A stretch of DNA of 64,000 nt from Marinomonas sargassi (GCF_025716875.1 NZ_JAOVZB010000005.1:186001-250000), one strand, 5' to 3'. Shown: positions 1 to 9,239, numbered from the stretch's first letter. Made by a program: numbers and translations. Notes: generated from the letters alone by a model not told the origin.

Positions 1-803
1 AAAGGCGCCTGATACCCAAAAACACTCGGGAGTAATGGCCTAAGCTGTCCACTACTAACCAAATTTTGGGCATAATGCTCAGGTAAGTAGCCAACGTATT
101 TACCTGACAAAATCAGTGTGAGTTGAGCCTCCATACTTTCTACCGTAGCCGTACTATGGCCAAACCCCTTTTGACGCAAATCAGCACTATTCCAGTAACT
201 GCGGGTCACTAATCCACACTCTATGACCTGATCTTGTGTAATACGTTTTTGCTCAAACAATGGATTCAAATGGCTGCAATACAACCAATGTTGCTCTCGA
301 TACAACTTTTCTTCCACTACATTATTAACACTAGAGGGGTAGTTCCCAATCGCCATATCTAATTCATTATTAAGGATCCCCTGGACTTGTTCATAGGGAC
401 TACGCACTTGCAAGTTAAGATGCACTGCAGGAAATTTTTCATTAAATTGTCTAATAATAGCGGGCATAGAAAGCGCTTTATCCAATACGGTAGCGTCTAA
501 CACCGCAATTCGAAAAGTACCCCCAAGGTCACCTTTGAGGGTTTGCGCGTGTCGCTCTAGATTATTTAATTCATCAAGCAGTTTTATCGTTTGATGAAAG
601 AATTGCTGGCCTTTTTCTGTTAATCGAAAGCCCGACCGCCCTCTTTGACACAGTACAAAGCCCACATAAGCTTCTAGCTCACTCATATAATTACTGATTG
701 CTGACGTAGAGAGATTTAGCGTCTGTTGCGCACCAGCATAGCCTTGATTTTTAACAACAGTAACAAACACCTCTAACAAACGAACATTAATATGTTTGTC
801 CAT
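1..803 (-). CDS. LysR-family transcriptional regulator (C-terminus beyond window)
   Basis: The reverse strand is open from an ATG at 803 to the window edge, about 267 codons, starting MDKHINVRLLEVFVTVVKNQ. Residues 6-65 form a LysR winged helix-turn-helix, followed by the effector-binding domain with the family pattern LDMAIGNYPSS. The last part of the effector domain lies off the window. It is divergent from the ureohydrolase gene at 932 and very probably controls it. A perfect inverted repeat sits just upstream of this start. It resembles the LysR at 9240: both carry a C-x-RGR-x-GF-x-LTE motif after the HTH. Effector unknown; a guanidino compound is a guess from context. Confidence 0.9.
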   Translation of the reverse strand, partial: MDKHINVRLLEVFVTVVKNQGYAGAQQTLNLSTSAISNYMSELEAYVGFVLCQRGRSGFRLTEKGQQFFHQTIKLLDELNNLERHAQTLKGDLGGTFRIAVLDATVLDKALSMPAIIRQFNEKFPAVHLNLQVRSPYEQVQGILNNELDMAIGNYPSSVNNVVEEKLYREQHWLYCSHLNPLFEQKRITQDQVIECGLVTRSYWNSADLRQKGFGHSTATVESMEAQLTLILSGKYVGYLPEHYAQNLVSSGQLRPLLPSVFGYQAP

Positions 804-815
804 GCATCCCCCTGC

Positions 816-851
816 AAATAATTACTTCAGTAATTCATGAAGTAATTATTT
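816..851. promoter_or_regulatory. Inverted-repeat operator between LysR and gbuA
   Basis: AAATAATTACTTCA (816-829) and its exact complement TGAAGTAATTATTT (838-851) are separated by 8 bp. The spacer contains a further GTAATTCA half-like sequence. The 14-bp perfect palindrome lies between the LysR start and the likely gbuA promoter, the usual place for an autoregulatory LysR site. Binding is inferred. Confidence 0.6.
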
Positions 852-863
852 AGGATCTGGTAT

Positions 864-891
864 TTAACAGTCAAGACCTCTTTTCTAGTAT
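864..891 (+). promoter_or_regulatory. Possible sigma-70 promoter for the gbuA gene set
   Basis: TTAACA (864-869) and TAGTAT (886-891) are spaced by 16 bp, about 40 bp before the start codon at 932 and just downstream of the inverted repeat at 816-851. The boxes are imperfect, so this is only a candidate. Confidence 0.35.
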
Positions 892-931
892 CGGAGTTAT
901 TCAATAAAACATACAAAGAGAAGATGAGCGT

Positions 932-1888
932 ATGTCAACAGAGAAAATATTCCATCAACCACAAAGCGGTAACGACATGCCTCGCTTTGGAGGTCGTGCC
1001 ACCATGATGAGACTACCTTTCGTTGAGAACTTGGACGAACTAGATGTAGCTTATATTGGTATACCATTAGACGTTGGCACATCACAAAGAGCTGGTACTC
1101 GCTATGGACCACGACAAATTCGTGCAGAGTCGGTAATGATACGCCCTTACAACATGGCCACAGGTGCGGCTCCATTTGATTCTTTATCTGTAGGTGACAT
1201 TGGTGATGTGCCAATCAATACCTATAACCTTCTCAAGTCAGTCGACATCATTGAGGAATATTACACCAAGCTGAACCCTTACCCTCTGATCCCTCTGACA
1301 CTGGGTGGCGATCACACATTAACACTACCGATTTTAAGAGCATTGAAAAAGAAGCATGGCCCTGTGGGATTGATCCATATAGATGCGCACACAGACACCA
1401 ACGACAACATGTTTGGTGAAAAAATAGCCCACGGCACCACCTTTCGTCGTGCTGTAGAAGAAGGTTTATTGGATTGTGAGCGAGTAGTACAGATTGGCCA
1501 ACGGGCACAAGGCTACTCAGCCGAAGACTTTAAATGGGGCGAAAACCAAGGTTTTCAGTTGGTTACAGCTGAACAATGCTGGCATAAGTCTCTAGAACCC
1601 TTGATGACAGAAGTACGTAAAAAAATGGGCGATAAGCCTGTTTATCTTTCTTTTGATATTGATGGCATTGATCCTGCTTGGGCTCCGGGCACAGGTACGC
1701 CAGAAGTAGGTGGTTTAACCTCAATTCAAGGCCTTGAAATTATCCGTGGATGCAAGGGTTTAAAGCTTATTGGAGGTGACCTTGTGGAAGTCTCTCCACC
1801 TTACGATGTGAGTGGTAACACCTCGCAACTTGCCGCCAATTATTTGTACGAGATGCTCTGCGTTTTGCCTAATGTAAACTACCGATAA
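932..1888 (+). CDS. gbuA: Guanidinobutyrase/guanidinopropionase-type ureohydrolase
   Basis: 318 aa, arginase/agmatinase superfamily. These enzymes hydrolyse a guanidino group to urea and an amine with a dinuclear Mn centre. Metal ligands are visible: GGDHT (H128), DAHTD (D151, H153, D155) and SFDIDGID (D242, D244). The N-terminal stretch PRFGG-ATMMRLP and the block SVMIRPYNMATGAAPFDSL match, from memory, the Pseudomonas guanidinobutyrase (GbuA) type better than agmatinase. Guanidinobutyrase converts 4-guanidinobutanoate to GABA and urea, and GABA transaminase and succinate-semialdehyde dehydrogenase genes lie at 10-13 kb. Guanidinopropionate is the main alternative substrate. First gene of a same-strand series running to about 10.2 kb; start chosen from length and the purine-rich AAAGAGAAG upstream. 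Confidence 0.85.
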   Translation: MSTEKIFHQPQSGNDMPRFGGRATMMRLPFVENLDELDVAYIGIPLDVGTSQRAGTRYGPRQIRAESVMIRPYNMATGAAPFDSLSVGDIGDVPINTYNLLKSVDIIEEYYTKLNPYPLIPLTLGGDHTLTLPILRALKKKHGPVGLIHIDAHTDTNDNMFGEKIAHGTTFRRAVEEGLLDCERVVQIGQRAQGYSAEDFKWGENQGFQLVTAEQCWHKSLEPLMTEVRKKMGDKPVYLSFDIDGIDPAWAPGTGTPEVGGLTSIQGLEIIRGCKGLKLIGGDLVEVSPPYDVSGNTSQLAANYLYEMLCVLPNVNYR

Positions 1889-1926
1889 TCTCACTTTTCT
1901 AGTGATAAAAGACAGGCTACAGCACG

Positions 1927-2784
1927 ATGAAACTAGAACTTTTTCGCACTCTATGGGGCGTATCAACACCATTAGATGAAATAGCCCACAAACTGAAAGA
2001 AGTCGGCTTTCAAGGTGTGGAAGCCCGTTTACCGTTAACAAAAGAAAAGCGTGAGGCATTCAAACTAGCATTAAAGCGAAATGAGCTGGATTACATCGCT
2101 ATTCTATTTTCTGGTGGAAATGTAATCCCAAATCAAACTGAAACGCCACAAGATCACTTGGCGCGTTTTAGAACGCAAATTGAATTTGCAGCAGAGCTCA
2201 ATGCGACGTTCATCAATGTGCTACCGGGTAATGATCGCTGGAGTATGTCGCAAAACGTGGATTTCTTTGGTGAAGCGCAAATGCTGTCCGAAAAATCTGG
2301 CATGGTTTGCAGCTTTGAAACACATCGTAGCACCTCTTTGTATAGCCCATGGCTGACATTAGAGCTGATTCGTCAGTTACCAGAGCTCAAGTTCACCATG
2401 GACATTAGTCATTGGGTATTGGTGTGTGAGCGCTTATTGAATCAAGCGGAAGATGATCTATCCGAGTTTTTAAAACGGGTGTATCACATTCAAGCCCGCG
2501 TGGGGTATGACCAAGGCGCACAAGTCCCTCACCCAGCTGCACCAGAATATCAACAAGAGTTGAAGTTTCATCAAAACATGTGGGAAAGGGTTTGGCAGTA
2601 CCATCAACAGCAAGGTCGAATCACTACCACCATGACCACAGAGTTTGGCCCCGATGGTTATTTACATCATCTGCCATTTACTAATGTACCCGTGGCGGAT
2701 TTATGGTCATTAAATGATTGGATCGCTACCGAAGAACAAGCGCATTTCAAACACTTTATTGAAAATAACTTAACTAAAAACTGA
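1927..2784 (+). CDS. Sugar phosphate isomerase/epimerase-like TIM-barrel protein
   Basis: 285 aa, AP-endonuclease-2/xylose-isomerase-like TIM barrel, a metal-dependent fold shared by hydroxypyruvate isomerases and sugar epimerases. Visible features are the opening strand [12 protein letters not shown] followed by [10 protein letters not shown], the metal-site region CSFETHR near residue 120 (E then H), and KFTMDISHW near residue 158. It starts 38 bp after gbuA and precedes the 2OG oxygenase, so it is likely co-transcribed. Its substrate cannot be read from sequence. The neighbouring class II aldolase and 2-hydroxyacid dehydrogenase suggest a small hydroxy- or keto-acid. Confidence 0.7.
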   Translation: MKLELFRTLWGVSTPLDEIAHKLKEVGFQGVEARLPLTKEKREAFKLALKRNELDYIAILFSGGNVIPNQTETPQDHLARFRTQIEFAAELNATFINVLPGNDRWSMSQNVDFFGEAQMLSEKSGMVCSFETHRSTSLYSPWLTLELIRQLPELKFTMDISHWVLVCERLLNQAEDDLSEFLKRVYHIQARVGYDQGAQVPHPAAPEYQQELKFHQNMWERVWQYHQQQGRITTTMTTEFGPDGYLHHLPFTNVPVADLWSLNDWIATEEQAHFKHFIENNLTKN

Positions 2785-2821
2785 ACACGGAAAAGCCAAA
2801 AACAGTAGGAGTAATGGGCAG

Positions 2822-3871
2822 ATGACTTCCCAAAAAACAACATTTACACGCATTCCCGTAGTCAATGTCGCGGGATTATTTAGTGATTCCCTCACTGAGC
2901 GCCAGACCGTTGCAGAAGAAATGGGCAAAGCTGCCCGAGAAGTGGGTTTTTTATACGTCACGGGGCACGGTATTCCTGCCGAGAAGATCCAAGCTCTAAG
3001 AAGCGCTGCAAAGAAGTTCTTCGCACAATCCCTAGAAGATAAAATGCGCTACTACATCGGCACATCGAAGACCCATAAAGGCTTTGTACCAGAAGGCGAA
3101 GAGATATATGGCACAGGTAAGCCAGATAAGAAAGAAGCCTTTGATATTGGCTTCCCTGCCCCAGAAGATCATCCCTATGTTTTAAAAAACACACCCCTCA
3201 TTGGAGCGAACGATTGGCCCCCTTTAGCGGGATTCAAAGATCCTGCGCTGGACTATTACGACACAGTATTTGCTTTTGGTAGAAAGCTGTTCTCTGGCTT
3301 TGCCTTGGCTCTTTCCCTTGAAGAAGACTACTTCGAAAGCATGGTTACCTGCCCACCCGCCAAGCTGCGATTGATTCATTACCCTTACGACAGTGAAGTG
3401 GAAGACCGTCCAGGTATTGGCGCTCATACAGATTACGAGTGCTTCACTATGTTGCTATCTGATCAACCGGGTTTAGAAGTAATGAACGACGACGGTGTTT
3501 GGATAGACGCTCCGCCATTAAAAAATGGTGAAGAAGAGGCCTTGGTCATCAACATCGGCGATATGCTGGAAGTGTTGACTGCTGGGGAGTTTGTGGCGAC
3601 CTCACACCGTGTACGCAAAGTGGCGCAAGAGCGTTATTCATTCCCACTGTTTTTTGCCTGTGACTACGACACTTTGATTCGGCCTTTACCGCAATTTGAT
3701 AAAGGCACAACCGATTATAAGGAACTAAGTATTGGCGATCACATGTACAGCCAAGCACTACAAACATATCGCTATTTACGTGAAAAGGTCACTCGAGGAG
3801 AACTGTCTTTGCCTGAAAGAGCAACCGATGTTGCTACTTTTGGTCACCTAAAGAATAACAATAATGACTAA
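2822..3871 (+). CDS. 2-oxoglutarate/Fe(II)-dependent oxygenase, isopenicillin N synthase family
   Basis: 349 aa. An N-terminal DIOX_N domain ([10 protein letters not shown] onward) is followed by the double-stranded beta-helix oxygenase domain. Iron ligands are H202 and D204 (GAHTDYE) and H262 (TSHRV). The 2-oxoglutarate anchor is R271 with S273 in RYSFPLFF. The family hydroxylates or oxidatively cleaves small molecules; ethylene-forming enzyme and plant homoarginine 6-hydroxylase are relatives that act on guanidino amino acids. Placement right after a ureohydrolase makes a guanidino substrate attractive, but that is inference. An AGGAG lies about 10 nt before the ATG. Confidence 0.8.
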   Translation: MTSQKTTFTRIPVVNVAGLFSDSLTERQTVAEEMGKAAREVGFLYVTGHGIPAEKIQALRSAAKKFFAQSLEDKMRYYIGTSKTHKGFVPEGEEIYGTGKPDKKEAFDIGFPAPEDHPYVLKNTPLIGANDWPPLAGFKDPALDYYDTVFAFGRKLFSGFALALSLEEDYFESMVTCPPAKLRLIHYPYDSEVEDRPGIGAHTDYECFTMLLSDQPGLEVMNDDGVWIDAPPLKNGEEEALVINIGDMLEVLTAGEFVATSHRVRKVAQERYSFPLFFACDYDTLIRPLPQFDKGTTDYKELSIGDHMYSQALQTYRYLREKVTRGELSLPERATDVATFGHLKNNNND

Positions 3872-3939
3872 ATAAGCCCTAGTCATTCTAGAAAAACTTA
3901 ACTACACAAACGAAGAATCAACCACAGAGGAACTATCTT

Positions 3940-4740
3940 ATGAAAAAGATCACCAGTGCAATTGTGTCGACATTATCAATATTAACTACAGGGCTTCTTT
4001 GCCAAACAGCCGTTGCTTCAACTACGATGACTGAAGGCAAAATGGTTGTTGGTATGGACATTACTTACCCACCGTTTGAGTCCTATGATGGGGACAAAGT
4101 AATTGGCTTTGATCCAGAATTAGCCGCTCTCTTGGGTGAGCAAATTGGCGCAACACCTGAGTTTTCGAACAACAGTTTTGCAAGCTTAATTTTAGGGCTT
4201 AAGTCCAATAAGTTTGATGTAGTGATGTCTGGAATGTACATCCTACCCAAGCGACTAAAAGTGGTCGATGCGATCCCTTATGCTCGTACTGGTGCGTCTA
4301 TCATTGTTAAAAAAGGTAGTTCAATCCAGCCTCAATCAGAAAAAGACCTGTGTGGTGTAAAAGTGGGCGTTCAACAGGGTGAATCCTATGTTGGTAGTCT
4401 AAATGAATTATCAGAAACCTACTGTAAACCGAATGGCAAGCCTGCTGTTATTGTGCAAGAGTTCCCTTCTGCTCCTGAAGCCGTTCAAGCCATTCTATCT
4501 GGCAACATACAAGCACAAATTCTAATTGATGCTGCTGCAAAGCTGATGGTTGAAAAAACTAAAGGTCGTGTAGAAGTGAGTACTCCAGACCTTGTTTATG
4601 CTTCAACTATTGGTCTTTTCCTCAGCAAAGAGAATCAAGCATTGAAAAAAGACCTTGAGAAAGCGATGGCTACCATTACTAAAAATGGCTCTTTACCTGC
4701 ATTACTTGAGAAGTACGAACTGACTCCAGCCTTTAAATAG
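3940..4740 (+). CDS. Amino-acid-type ABC transporter substrate-binding protein
   Basis: 266 aa, family 3 periplasmic solute-binding protein (SBP_bac_3). Residues 1-26 form a signal peptide ending near AVA-S. The mature start GKMVVGMDITYPPFESYDG and the following GFDPELAALLGE are classic for polar amino acid binding proteins. Two Cys in the C-terminal half (CGVK, YCKPN) could form a disulfide. Permease and ATPase follow at 4809 and 5450, giving a complete importer. Genomic context suggests a guanidino compound or related cationic amino acid as ligand; sequence alone does not show this. Confidence 0.88.
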   Translation: MKKITSAIVSTLSILTTGLLCQTAVASTTMTEGKMVVGMDITYPPFESYDGDKVIGFDPELAALLGEQIGATPEFSNNSFASLILGLKSNKFDVVMSGMYILPKRLKVVDAIPYARTGASIIVKKGSSIQPQSEKDLCGVKVGVQQGESYVGSLNELSETYCKPNGKPAVIVQEFPSAPEAVQAILSGNIQAQILIDAAAKLMVEKTKGRVEVSTPDLVYASTIGLFLSKENQALKKDLEKAMATITKNGSLPALLEKYELTPAFK

Positions 4741-4808
4741 GCTGGTTTCTTTTCATTTTTTATTTAAACATTCGCCCTGTTATTTGGTTATTTTTTTGAG
4801 GAGCAGCT

Positions 4809-5537
4809 ATGAATTTGGATTGGGGATATTTCTTCTCATTATTTACCATGTCAGCCTTTTACCAAGCCTGTGTCACTGTCATTACCTTAAGTACTCTTGG
4901 CTGGTTCTTTGGCTTAATACTGGGCTTTGTTACTGCCTGTGCAAAAATGTCCACCAGCCGCTGGTTAAACATTCCAGCGGGAGTATTTATCTGGTTTTTC
5001 CGCAGCGTTCCTCTATTGGTCGTGCTGGTGTTTGTGTATAACTTACCTCAGCTTTTCCCTGCCACTGGGCCGTTTCTCGGTGTTCCATATTTTGCTGGCT
5101 TAGTCAGCTTGGTAGTGACTGAAGCCGCCTATATGGCAGAGATACATCGCAGTGGTTTATTGGCGGTTGGTAAAGGACAAAAAGAAGCGGGTCATGCGCT
5201 TAATATTGGCTTTCTCGGTATACAACGTTTGATCGTTATTCCCCAAGCCTTACGCATATCTATGCCAGCTTTAACCAACGAATACATTACTGCAATAAAA
5301 CTAAGCTCATTAGTATCTGCCATTTCCTTGCCCGAGTTACTGCAAACAGGTCAACGCTTGTACTCACAAAATTTCCTTGTCATGGAAACTCTGCTCGCTG
5401 TCGCTGTGTATTACGTAGGGATAGTCACCATCTTTGGTGGTGCCCTGCAATGGCTGGAAAAAAGATGGATGTGCCTTCTCGTAAGCCAGACACACTCACT
5501 GATGAACAATGTAATGCTCTACGCCAAAACGCAATAG
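4809..5537 (+). CDS. Amino-acid-type ABC transporter permease
   Basis: 242 aa, HisM/GlnP-type inner-membrane permease (BPD_transp_1). About five hydrophobic segments are visible, with the EAA loop near residues 110-140 (EAAYMAEIHRSGLLAVGKGQ) that contacts the ATPase. FRSVPLLVVLVF after the second membrane segment is typical of this family. TGAGGAG precedes the ATG. Only one permease is encoded, so it would act as a homodimer. The C-terminal tail overlaps the longest reading of the following ATPase gene. Confidence 0.88.
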   Translation: MNLDWGYFFSLFTMSAFYQACVTVITLSTLGWFFGLILGFVTACAKMSTSRWLNIPAGVFIWFFRSVPLLVVLVFVYNLPQLFPATGPFLGVPYFAGLVSLVVTEAAYMAEIHRSGLLAVGKGQKEAGHALNIGFLGIQRLIVIPQALRISMPALTNEYITAIKLSSLVSAISLPELLQTGQRLYSQNFLVMETLLAVAVYYVGIVTIFGGALQWLEKRWMCLLVSQTHSLMNNVMLYAKTQ

Positions 5538-6379
5538 CGATGCCAGAAAGACAAGCAGTAACTGGTAAGAAAACTGAAAAGGGTCAACCACCAGCTTTGC
5601 AATTAATGAAGATTCGCAAGCAATTTGGTGAGCATGAAGTACTGAAAAAAATCGACATGAACATAGGTATTGGTGAAGTCATTAGCATCATTGGCCCTTC
5701 TGGCTCTGGTAAAACGACTCTGATTCGTACCGTAAACAGGTTAGAAACCCTGAATGGTGGCGAGGTAGTGTTGTTTGGTGAAGACTTCATTAAAGGTGGC
5801 TTGTCACTTAACAGGCAACAAGTTCGCAGTGGTATGCAACGCATCGGCATGGTATTTCAGAATTTCAATCTATTCCCTCACAAGACAGCGTTGGAAAACA
5901 TTATGCTGGCACCGCGTTACCACGGAACCACAGGCAATGCCGAACTGAATCGTCAACAGGCCTTATTCCTCTTAGACCGTGTTGGTTTATTGGCTCACGC
6001 TAACAAATACCCTCATCAGTTATCTGGTGGCCAGCAACAACGGGTGGCTATTGCCAGAACCCTAGCACTGTCTCCAGATATTATTCTATTCGATGAGCCG
6101 ACTTCAGCTCTTGACCCAGAGATGGTTGGAGAGGTGTTAAAAGTGATTCAAGAATTAGCAAAAGAAGGCATGACCTTAATCATTGTCACCCATGAGATGG
6201 ATTTTGCTTTGTCTGTTTCAGATCGGGTCGTCATGATGGAACATGGTGTTGTGCAAGCTGATGCTAGACCACAAAGCATTCTGAAAGCGGATAACAGCAC
6301 CCCTGAACTTCTGCGCATACGAGAATTTATGGGCATAGAGAATACCGATGCCGCAGACTCTACAAGGAGCGAACCCTAA
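5450..6379 (+). CDS. Amino-acid-type ABC transporter ATP-binding protein
   Basis: Up to 309 aa, GlnQ/HisP family ATPase that powers the importer encoded just upstream. Visible motifs are Walker A GPSGSGKTT, Q-loop VFQNFNLFP, signature LSGGQQQRVAIARTLA, Walker B IILFDEPTSALDPE and the switch histidine in VTHEMDF. The start is uncertain: the ATG at 5450 overlaps the permease by 88 bp, while an in-frame ATG at 5540 lies 3 nt after the permease stop but lacks a clear ribosome-binding site. The first 50 residues before LQLMKIRKQFG are not part of the ATPase fold. The stop overlaps the next start (TAATG). Confidence 0.87.
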   Translation: MAGKKMDVPSRKPDTLTDEQCNALRQNAIAMPERQAVTGKKTEKGQPPALQLMKIRKQFGEHEVLKKIDMNIGIGEVISIIGPSGSGKTTLIRTVNRLETLNGGEVVLFGEDFIKGGLSLNRQQVRSGMQRIGMVFQNFNLFPHKTALENIMLAPRYHGTTGNAELNRQQALFLLDRVGLLAHANKYPHQLSGGQQQRVAIARTLALSPDIILFDEPTSALDPEMVGEVLKVIQELAKEGMTLIIVTHEMDFALSVSDRVVMMEHGVVQADARPQSILKADNSTPELLRIREFMGIENTDAADSTRSEP

Positions 6380-7110
6380 TGCTGAAAACCGAATTAGAAT
6401 TACGCCAAGACCTCGCTGCTGCCTATCGTTTAGCAGCCATGCTTGGCTGGGAAGATACCCTATACACACATTTTTCTGTACGCCTTCCGGGAGATGGCGA
6501 ACCGCGATTTTTGATTAACCCGTTTGGCTTTATGTTTGATGAAATCTGTGCCAGTGATTTAATAGTGGTGAATTTAGATGGGCAAGTGGTAGAAGGAAAT
6601 GCAGATTACAATCCAGCAGGCTTCACCATCCACAGCGCCGTGCATATGGCCAGAGAAGACGCCCATTGCGTGATTCATACCCATACCTTGGCGGGCATGG
6701 CTGTCGCTTCATGTGAGAAAGGCTTGTTAAATATTAACCAAATTAGTGCAGAGTTTCATGGCCGTTTGGGCTACCACAAGTACGAAGGTGTAGCGTTTAA
6801 TCTAGAAGAGCGCGAGCGTATTCAGGACTCCTTGGGAGAGAACATTGCTTTGATGTTAGTGAATCATGGGTTGTTAAGTGTTGGGGAAACAGTCGCCGAC
6901 GCTTTTCAGATCATGTATTACCTTAACAAAGCCTGCGAAATTCAATTGGCCGCGGGACAAATGAGCGGATTATCACCTATTACAACCATTTCTGACGAAT
7001 TGGCAACATATGTTTCAGAGCAATTTAAAAAAGTTGAGCATGAGCGCCATACCGTATGGAAAGCTTGGTTACGTAAATTAGACCGCATCGATGACTCCTA
7101 CAAACAATAA
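6379..7110 (+). CDS. Class II aldolase/adducin-family protein
   Basis: 243 aa, class II aldolase/adducin fold; members cleave or decarboxylate hydroxy-acid or sugar phosphates with a divalent metal. Metal-ligand histidines are visible in CVIHTHT (near residues 94-98) and LVNHGLL (near 158). The upstream NPFGFMFDEICASDLIVV matches the substrate-binding region of the family. AAGGAG lies 10 nt before the ATG, which overlaps the ATPase stop, so translation is probably coupled. Substrate unknown. With the dehydrogenase that follows, it may process a short hydroxy- or keto-acid fragment. Confidence 0.82.
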   Translation: MLKTELELRQDLAAAYRLAAMLGWEDTLYTHFSVRLPGDGEPRFLINPFGFMFDEICASDLIVVNLDGQVVEGNADYNPAGFTIHSAVHMAREDAHCVIHTHTLAGMAVASCEKGLLNINQISAEFHGRLGYHKYEGVAFNLEERERIQDSLGENIALMLVNHGLLSVGETVADAFQIMYYLNKACEIQLAAGQMSGLSPITTISDELATYVSEQFKKVEHERHTVWKAWLRKLDRIDDSYKQ

Positions 7111-7127
7111 GTAGGAAAGGATCTATC

Positions 7128-8060
7128 GTGAATAGCATTATCTTATTGGCTAGTAATGAGATAAGTTTTAACCAAGAACTAATCGAATACGCAAAAAAGC
7201 ATAGGCCCGACACCGAATGGGTACTACCAGATGATGAGCGCGCGTCTCTAGCAAAAGTCGCCGCTTGTTGGTTTCCAGATAAAGAAATACTAAAGAGCTT
7301 CCCTAACCTCCAACTTCTTCATTCGTTAGCTGCTGGAGTAGAGCATCTTGATGAGAAATTATTAACTGCGGGACTCCCTATTTGTCGTATCGTCGATAAA
7401 CACCAACAACAAGGTATGTTTGAATATGTTTTGTGGGGGGTACTTCATGCACATAGAGATTTTGATCGGGCTATTGAAAACCAAAAAAATTGCCTCTTTG
7501 AACGTTACGCCCAATGCCCTGCTAAACACATACATATCAGTGTTTTAGGTCTTGGCGTGCTTGGTAAGCACGTGGCACAGTCCTTAGCATCGTTCGGTTA
7601 TACCGTTTCAGGTTGGTCAAAATCGCCAAAAAGTCTCGACAAAGTAAATTGTTTTTCTGGTGAAGACTCACTAGATAGCCTATTAGAAAAAACCGATATT
7701 TTGGTCAACCTATTACCATTAAGTTCAGCAACCTATCACATTTTAAGTAAGCCTTTGTTTGATACCTTACCTAAAGGCTCATATGTAATTAATTGCGGTC
7801 GCGGTGGTCATGTAAAAGACGAAGATTTAATCAATGCAGTCACTTCTGGCCACTTACGTGGCGCTTTGCTAGATGTCTTTGAGGAGGAACCTCTGCCTGC
7901 GTCACATCCCTTTTGGCACACCGAAAGGGTCGTTATTACTCCTCATATGGCATCTGCCGCATCTATCTCTGTAATAGTGGATCAAGTATCAGATAACACC
8001 CATAGTCTATTAATGAATCAAGCTTTACAAAACACCATAGACACAACTAAAGGCTATTAA
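7128..8060 (+). CDS. D-2-hydroxyacid dehydrogenase, glyoxylate/hydroxypyruvate reductase A-like
   Basis: 310 aa, D-isomer-specific 2-hydroxyacid dehydrogenase. The Rossmann motif is GLGVLGKHVA near residue 142. The catalytic Arg is in NCGRGGHVKDEDL, the Glu in DVFEEEPLP and the His in ITPHMAS. SLAAGVEHLD near residue 67 and the short length match GhrA-type reductases of glyoxylate, hydroxypyruvate and related keto acids. The start is GTG at 7128 behind GGAAAGG. It follows the aldolase gene by 17 bp and belongs to the same gene series. Confidence 0.85.
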   Translation: MNSIILLASNEISFNQELIEYAKKHRPDTEWVLPDDERASLAKVAACWFPDKEILKSFPNLQLLHSLAAGVEHLDEKLLTAGLPICRIVDKHQQQGMFEYVLWGVLHAHRDFDRAIENQKNCLFERYAQCPAKHIHISVLGLGVLGKHVAQSLASFGYTVSGWSKSPKSLDKVNCFSGEDSLDSLLEKTDILVNLLPLSSATYHILSKPLFDTLPKGSYVINCGRGGHVKDEDLINAVTSGHLRGALLDVFEEEPLPASHPFWHTERVVITPHMASAASISVIVDQVSDNTHSLLMNQALQNTIDTTKGY

Positions 8061-8100
8061 TTTTTATTGATGAGTAACATTCAACTCATTGGAGGAAGGC

Positions 8101-9237
8101 ATGATTGATACCGCCAGCATCAGCATAGACCAAATTCGTCAACACGGATTGCCAGCAGCCACATTTAGAAACAAAGATATTTATCAGCAAGAGTGTGATG
8201 CGATATTAAAAAATGGTTGGGCGAGTATTGGCTGCGGCCAACAAATACTAAACTCTGGCGATATATTACCTGCACAGTTATTTGGTCAATCGCTCATTGC
8301 TCTTCGCAACAAAGACGGTGAAATCGGTGTTTTTCACAACATTTGCCGCCATAAAGCCGCTCCTTTGGTTGATGAACCATGTAATAAGCGCGCTTTGATG
8401 TGCCCATATCATAAGTGGTCATTCAATATGAGTGGGGAGCTGATAAATGCCCCTCTCTACTTTGGTAATAAAAAACAAAAAATGTCGGCCGAAGACAAAG
8501 CAGATAAAGGTCTGATCCCTGTCCGTTTTGCTATTTGGTGGGATATTATTTTTGTAAACATTGATGGGGCGGCAGATCCATTCGTCGACTTTATTCAGCC
8601 TATTGAAAAACAATTGACCGCCTATTCGCCTGAGGACATTCGCATAATAAACACCACAGACTATGAGGGTCAGGTGAATTGGAAACTAGCAATTGACAAC
8701 TTTCTAGATGGTTATCATGTACCTTTTGTACATTCCCAAGCCTGTAATGTAAAAGCAGCTCTTGGACAAGAAGAGTTATTCCTATCAGATAATATCGTCG
8801 GTTTACGCCTCGCAAATGGAGCCAGCTCGAAGCCTAAAAAAACCAGTAAACAACTACCCCATTTCTCTGGTTTACCTACTGAGAAACAGGGCACTCAACA
8901 GTGGTTTTGTATTTTTCCTAACACATTATTTTTTATCGATCCTTGCTGGGTACAAACTATTGTAATCAAGCCGATGGGAGAAGAAAGTACCGCCGAGTCC
9001 TTGAGTATTTATGTAGTCAGTAAAGAGGCCGCCAGTGAGGGTTACGAAGCAGAGAGAACAAGCTTGGATGCAGTACTAAACGAGGTTAATCAACAGGATA
9101 TCGACTTGCTGGATAAGCTCCAACATACTCGCAGTAACGACATAGCCAACAAAGGTCACCTCATTCCAGCATGGGACAACGTCAGCATGGCTTTTCATCA
9201 GACATGGCTAAAGAAAATGAACCATAACGAGCGATAA
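8101..9237 (+). CDS. Rieske non-heme iron oxygenase, catalytic subunit
   Basis: 378 aa from the ATG at 8101, chosen because GGAGG (8091-8095) is ideally placed; a TTG four codons earlier is less likely. The Rieske [2Fe-2S] site is C82-R-H84 and C101-PY-H104. The catalytic iron site shows D203, H206 and H211 (NFLDGYHVPFVH) with a likely Asp ligand near 333-335 (QQDIDLL). Size and pattern resemble the group that includes betaine, carnitine and choline-type oxygenases. No ferredoxin reductase partner is encoded nearby, so electrons must come from elsewhere. Upstream, ATGAGT and ACTCAT (8 bp apart) may form a regulatory repeat. Confidence 0.85.
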   Translation: MIDTASISIDQIRQHGLPAATFRNKDIYQQECDAILKNGWASIGCGQQILNSGDILPAQLFGQSLIALRNKDGEIGVFHNICRHKAAPLVDEPCNKRALMCPYHKWSFNMSGELINAPLYFGNKKQKMSAEDKADKGLIPVRFAIWWDIIFVNIDGAADPFVDFIQPIEKQLTAYSPEDIRIINTTDYEGQVNWKLAIDNFLDGYHVPFVHSQACNVKAALGQEELFLSDNIVGLRLANGASSKPKKTSKQLPHFSGLPTEKQGTQQWFCIFPNTLFFIDPCWVQTIVIKPMGEESTAESLSIYVVSKEAASEGYEAERTSLDAVLNEVNQQDIDLLDKLQHTRSNDIANKGHLIPAWDNVSMAFHQTWLKKMNHNER

Positions 9238-9239
9238 TA

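Noticed and set aside
804..931. Guanidine riboswitch upstream of gbuA
   Set aside because: The gap is only 128 bp, and I could not find the conserved ACGR-type or paired hairpin patterns of guanidine riboswitch classes; the inverted repeat fits a protein operator better.
897..1214. Minus-strand ORF of 105 aa over the start of gbuA
   Set aside because: Antisense shadow of a clearly conserved ureohydrolase.
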